From an uncultured Bacteroidaceae bacterium (lineage in GTDB: Bacteria > Bacteroidota > Bacteroidia > Bacteroidales > Bacteroidaceae): a stretch of DNA of 35,385 bases. The DNA is taken from positions 1 through 35,385 of the forward strand of contig CALULY010000023.1 of the NCBI GenBank assembly GCA_944321635.1, given 5' to 3'. Within the stretch, counting starts at the first letter, position 1. The number at the start of each line of letters is the position of its first letter. Below the pieces are notes generated by a model. The model was not told where the DNA came from. It worked only from the letters and a program-made list of their open reading frames with translations, and made no database searches. This document shows positions 32,849 to 35,385 of the stretch, piece by piece. A program made the position numbers and the translations under genes.

Positions 32849-34267
32849 TTAATACCTATAAAAGTCCGGCTTGTAAGGACCGTCCACGTTCACACCGATG
32901 TAGGCGGCCTGCTTCTCCGTGAGACGGGTGAGCTTGACGCCTATCTTCTCCAAATGCAGCCGCGCCACCTCTTCGTCCAAGTGCTTGGGCAGGCGGTAGA
33001 CATCGATGTCGTAGTGCTTGCCGAACAACTCCATCTGTGCCAGCGTCTGATTGGTAAAGGAGTTGCTCATCACGAATGACGGATGTCCCGTCGCGCAGCC
33101 GAGATTGACGAGCCGTCCCGAGGCGAGCAAGATGATGGAATGCCCGTCGGGGAAGTAGTAGCGGTCTACCTGCGGCTTTATGTTGACGCACCTTATGCCC
33201 GGGTAGTTCACGAGTTTGTCAACCTGTATCTCGTTGTCAAAGTGCCCGATGTTGCACACGATCGCCTGGTCCTTCATCCTTTCCATGTGATCGATGCGGA
33301 TGATGTCGCAGTTGCCCGTGGTGGTGACGAAGATGTTGCCCTCGGCCAAGGCATCCTCGACCGTAGTGACTTCAAATCCCTCCATGGCCGCCTGCAATGC
33401 GCATATCGGGTCGATCTCGGTCACAAGCACCCTCGCGCCGTAGGAACGCATCGATTGCGCGCATCCCTTGCCCACGTCGCCATAGCCGCACACGACCACG
33501 ACCTTGCCGGCTATCATAACGTCGGTGGCGCGTTTTATCCCGTCGGCCAGGGACTCGCGGCATCCGTAGAGGTTGTCAAACTTGGATTTGGTCACAGAGT
33601 CGTTGACATTGAACGCGGGGAACAGCAATTCGCCCCTCTCCTTCATCTGGTACAAGCGGTGGACCCCCGTGGTGGTCTCTTCGGACACGCCCCTTATCTC
33701 AGGAATCATCCGTCCCCAGAACGTGCCATCCTCGGCCAGCACGCGTTTGAGCGCGGCAAAGAGCTGCCTTTCGTCCTCGGCTTCCGCCTCAACGTCAAGG
33801 AACGACGCGTCATGCTCTGCTGCATATCCCTTGTGGATCATCAACGTGGCGTCGCCGCCGTCGTCCACAATCACATTCGGCCCCTTGTGTCCCGGGAACG
33901 TCAACGCTTGCAACGTGCACCACCAGTAGTCGGCCAGCGTCTCCCCCTTCCAGGCAAACACCGGCACGCCAGCCGCAGCCATCGCCGCAGCGGCATGGTC
34001 CTGGGTGGAGTATATGTTGCACGAGCACCAGCGCACCTCCGCCCCGAGCGCGACAAGCGTCTCGATCAGCACAGCCGTCTGGATGGTCATGTGGAGCGAA
34101 CCCATGATGCGCGCCCCTGCCAGCGGCTTCTTATCGCCATATTTCTCACGCAATGCCATCAATCCCGGCATCTCCTTTTCAGCCATGTCTATCTCCTTGC
34201 GGCCGAAGTCCGCCAGAGAGATGTCCGCCACCTTGTAGGGCAGCGATGTGAACAGTTCGTCTGACAT
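32849..34267 (-). CDS. ahcY: Adenosylhomocysteinase (S-adenosylhomocysteine hydrolase)
   Basis: 472 aa. Splits S-adenosylhomocysteine to adenosine and homocysteine with bound NAD, clearing the product inhibitor of methyltransferases. It begins [20 protein letters not shown]. Conserved blocks include [29 protein letters not shown], the substrate region [21 protein letters not shown], the NAD-binding [24 protein letters not shown], and the C-terminal [12 protein letters not shown], whose Lys and Tyr contact NAD of the neighbouring subunit. Length is normal. The ATG at 34267 is preferred; a longer frame to 34294 lacks homology. First of a leftward run ahcY-yfhO-umuD-umuC. A minus-strand TATCTTCG near 34309-34316 could be a weak -7 box. 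Confidence 0.97.
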   Translation of the reverse strand: MSDELFTSLPYKVADISLADFGRKEIDMAEKEMPGLMALREKYGDKKPLAGARIMGSLHMTIQTAVLIETLVALGAEVRWCSCNIYSTQDHAAAAMAAAGVPVFAWKGETLADYWWCTLQALTFPGHKGPNVIVDDGGDATLMIHKGYAAEHDASFLDVEAEAEDERQLFAALKRVLAEDGTFWGRMIPEIRGVSEETTTGVHRLYQMKERGELLFPAFNVNDSVTKSKFDNLYGCRESLADGIKRATDVMIAGKVVVVCGYGDVGKGCAQSMRSYGARVLVTEIDPICALQAAMEGFEVTTVEDALAEGNIFVTTTGNCDIIRIDHMERMKDQAIVCNIGHFDNEIQVDKLVNYPGIRCVNIKPQVDRYYFPDGHSIILLASGRLVNLGCATGHPSFVMSNSFTNQTLAQMELFGKHYDIDVYRLPKHLDEEVARLHLEKIGVKLTRLTEKQAAYIGVNVDGPYKPDFYRY

Positions 34268-34495
34268 AATCAAGTTAGTCTTATTACTTATCATTTAAAA
34301 TGTTGCGGCGAAGATACGGCAAAATTGCGACACCGCCGCCCCTTGCATCCAAACATTGCGCCGCACGCAGCGACCGCGCCATCACACCATATATTATATA
34401 TGTATGAGGGGCTGCGCCCGCGCTAACGCACATCCTGGCCGCCCACGTTCCACTCTCCATCCAAATGGAATAAGGGAAAAAACCGATGAAGTCCG

Positions 34496-34677
34496 GCACG
34501 AATTTCACCCTCACGGTGCATAAAGTTCATTGTCCCCGTACATAAAGTATATTCAAAAGTTCTGTTTATATAAACAAAAGTTCTGAATATATAAACAGAA
34601 GTTTTGTTTTTACTTTATGCGCCGACTAATCGAACTATATGTCCGGCCGTGTGGGAGTTTGTGCCTGGCATCTTTGA
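34496..34677 (+). repeat. Mosaic repeat element C (three core units)
   Basis: Left arm: 22-bp units at 34496 (degenerate, GCACGAATTT) and 34518 (GCATAAAGTTCATTG), with the transition unit at 34540 (ACATAAAGTATATTC). Core: three 21-bp units instead of the four in A and B, starting with the TATATTC form and followed by two TATAAAC forms. Right arm: 22-bp units at 34612 (ACTTTATGC), 34634 (ACTATATGT) and 34656 (AGTTTGTGC). Orientation is the same as A. The left transition unit and inner left-arm unit match element B (minus strand) almost base for base. Confidence 0.85.
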
Positions 34678-34731
34678 CTTTTCACTTGTCATTTCACGGC
34701 CCGTGCCCGGTGGCATTGCCGCGAGGGTATG

Positions 34732-34771
34732 AAAAAACCTCCCTGGCCGTCGTGTGTGGCGGCCAGGGAGG
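34732..34771 (-). terminator. Intrinsic terminator of the MarC-family gene
   Basis: A perfect 12-bp stem, CCTCCCTGGCCG (34738-34749) with CGGCCAGGGAGG (34760-34771), 10-nt loop, followed on the minus strand by TTTTTT (34732-34737). It lies 23 bp past the stop codon. Confidence 0.92.
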
Positions 34772-34794
34772 TCGTGCCTTTCAAACTGCTATCG

Positions 34795-35385
34795 TCAGTC
34801 GGCGGATGCCGATGGTGCGCTTTGGCTGCCGGTCGTGGCGATGGCAGCCGTGTCTGCTGGCGCGCCTTTGACCTTGATGCAATAGGCGGCGATGGTGTCG
34901 CATCCCGCGCAGACCGAGTCGGTGGCGAGGCCTGGGGCGATGACATAGACTTGCTTTGTCTCATCCTTCGCGCCCTGGCACTCGTCGTCGGCGAGCGAGA
35001 TGAATTTTGTCACGTTGGACACGCACATCCCGACGGATACGGCGAGGAGGATCACGCCGAAGAACTTGCGGGCAATGTAGATGCCTGACTTGCCGAGCAA
35101 CTTCTCAATGCGGCTCGTCATGCTAAGCACGACGTAGACCCACACGAGGTTGAGGACGAGGGCGATGAGTATGTTTATCGTGGCGTGCATCGAGCACAGC
35201 GACAGCAACGTGGTGAATGCCGCCGGACCTGCGACGAGGGGGAAGACGATGGGGATCATCGTCGCCTCCTGGGAAGGGGCTGCGTTTTTGAATATCTCCA
35301 CGTCGAGGATCATCTCCAACGCCATGATGAACAGGATGAACGAGCCCGCCACCGCGAATGAGTAGATGTCCACGTTGAAAAGGTC
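34795..35385 (-). CDS. MarC-family (UPF0056) integral membrane protein, C-terminal part, with an unusual Cys-containing tail
   Basis: Partial: the frame is open to the right edge (DLFNVDIYSF), and the GTG at 35373 is probably internal. Visible are the central and C-terminal helices of the MarC family: FAVAGSFILFIMALEMIL, FPLVAGPAAFTTLLSLC (with the family P..AGP motif), ILIALVLNLVWVYVVLSM and FFGVILLAVSVGMCVSNV. MarC was once linked to multiple antibiotic resistance but its function is unknown. After the last helix there is a 65-residue tail rich in Ala, Ser, Thr and Asp with four Cys (DEC, VCAGC, YC); MarC proteins normally end a few residues after this helix. A strong terminator follows. 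Confidence 0.8.
   Translation of the reverse strand, partial: DLFNVDIYSFAVAGSFILFIMALEMILDVEIFKNAAPSQEATMIPIVFPLVAGPAAFTTLLSLCSMHATINILIALVLNLVWVYVVLSMTSRIEKLLGKSGIYIARKFFGVILLAVSVGMCVSNVTKFISLADDECQGAKDETKQVYVIAPGLATDSVCAGCDTIAAYCIKVKGAPADTAAIATTGSQSAPSASAD

Larger units (their letters stand above)
34268..34794. other. Intergenic region (527 bp) between ahcY and the MarC-family gene
   Basis: It contains repeat element C (34496-34677) and the MarC terminator (34732-34771). The stretch 34317-34495 includes an AT run around 34388-34402 and otherwise shows no gene, RNA or promoter I can support. Confidence 0.65.

Noticed and set aside
33083..34264. 393-codon open frame opposite ahcY
   Set aside because: It is the antisense shadow of a firmly identified ahcY; its translation has no recognisable domain and is Arg/His-rich as expected from GC-biased third positions.

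Overview
The window looks like chromosomal DNA of a Bacteroidales bacterium (phylum Bacteroidota), of moderate to high GC for that group. The evidence is: (i) several promoters match the Bacteroidota pattern, a TTTG-type -33 box, a 19-21 bp spacer and a TAnnTTTG -7 box; (ii) the large surface protein ends in a type IX secretion (T9SS) sorting domain; (iii) there is an N-terminal-rubredoxin (reverse) rubrerythrin, a Bacteroidota-type LptD and a TPR/LytS-type kinase with a LytTR regulator. The family cannot be fixed from sequence alone; Muribaculaceae- or Prevotella-like lineages are guesses. I saw no tRNA, rRNA, CRISPR array, transposase or prophage gene.

Layout. 1-4.6 kb: the 3' end of serS, then a 1310-aa secreted multidomain protein with its own promoter and terminator. 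4.6-6.3 kb: a repeat element, then a PerR-like regulator and a reverse rubrerythrin. 6.4-8.8 kb: a rightward cluster rplY-pth-hslR-ung. 8.9-13.3 kb: leftward envelope genes (GT2 glycosyltransferase, HD-domain protein, LptD). 13.4-13.9 kb: repeat element B and a terminator. 13.9-19.6 kb: a tripartite RND efflux operon with overlapping genes. 19.8-21.9 kb: a WecB-like protein and prs. 21.9-24.4 kb: a different repeat, then rarA and a glycerate-dehydrogenase-like enzyme. 24.4-28.2 kb: a leftward Gfo/Idh/MocA oxidoreductase followed by a histidine kinase and LytTR regulator. 28.4-34.3 kb: leftward ahcY, yfhO-family gene, umuD and umuC. 34.3-35.4 kb: repeat element C and the 3' part of a MarC-family membrane protein.

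Most genes are housekeeping, envelope or stress functions. DNA maintenance and damage tolerance recur (ung, rarA, umuD, umuC), and oxidative stress is represented by the PerR-like/rubrerythrin pair.

The least explained structure is intergenic. Three unlinked copies (A 4859-5127, B 13458-13726 inverted, C 34496-34677) share one architecture: an AT-rich core of 21-bp units flanked by arms of 22-bp units. The left-arm units start GCATAAAGT and the right-arm units start with its inverse, ACTTTATGC. Core sequence is nearly invariant between copies, while arm units decay outward without losing the 22-bp register. A fourth intergenic region (21996-22091) holds an unrelated sequence with the same 21-bp period and a 17-bp perfect terminal inverted repeat. 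I regard these as a family of phased mosaic repeats of unknown function and the best candidate for something undescribed. A second notable item is the WecB-like protein, which appears to have lost three of the four catalytic residues known in WecB.
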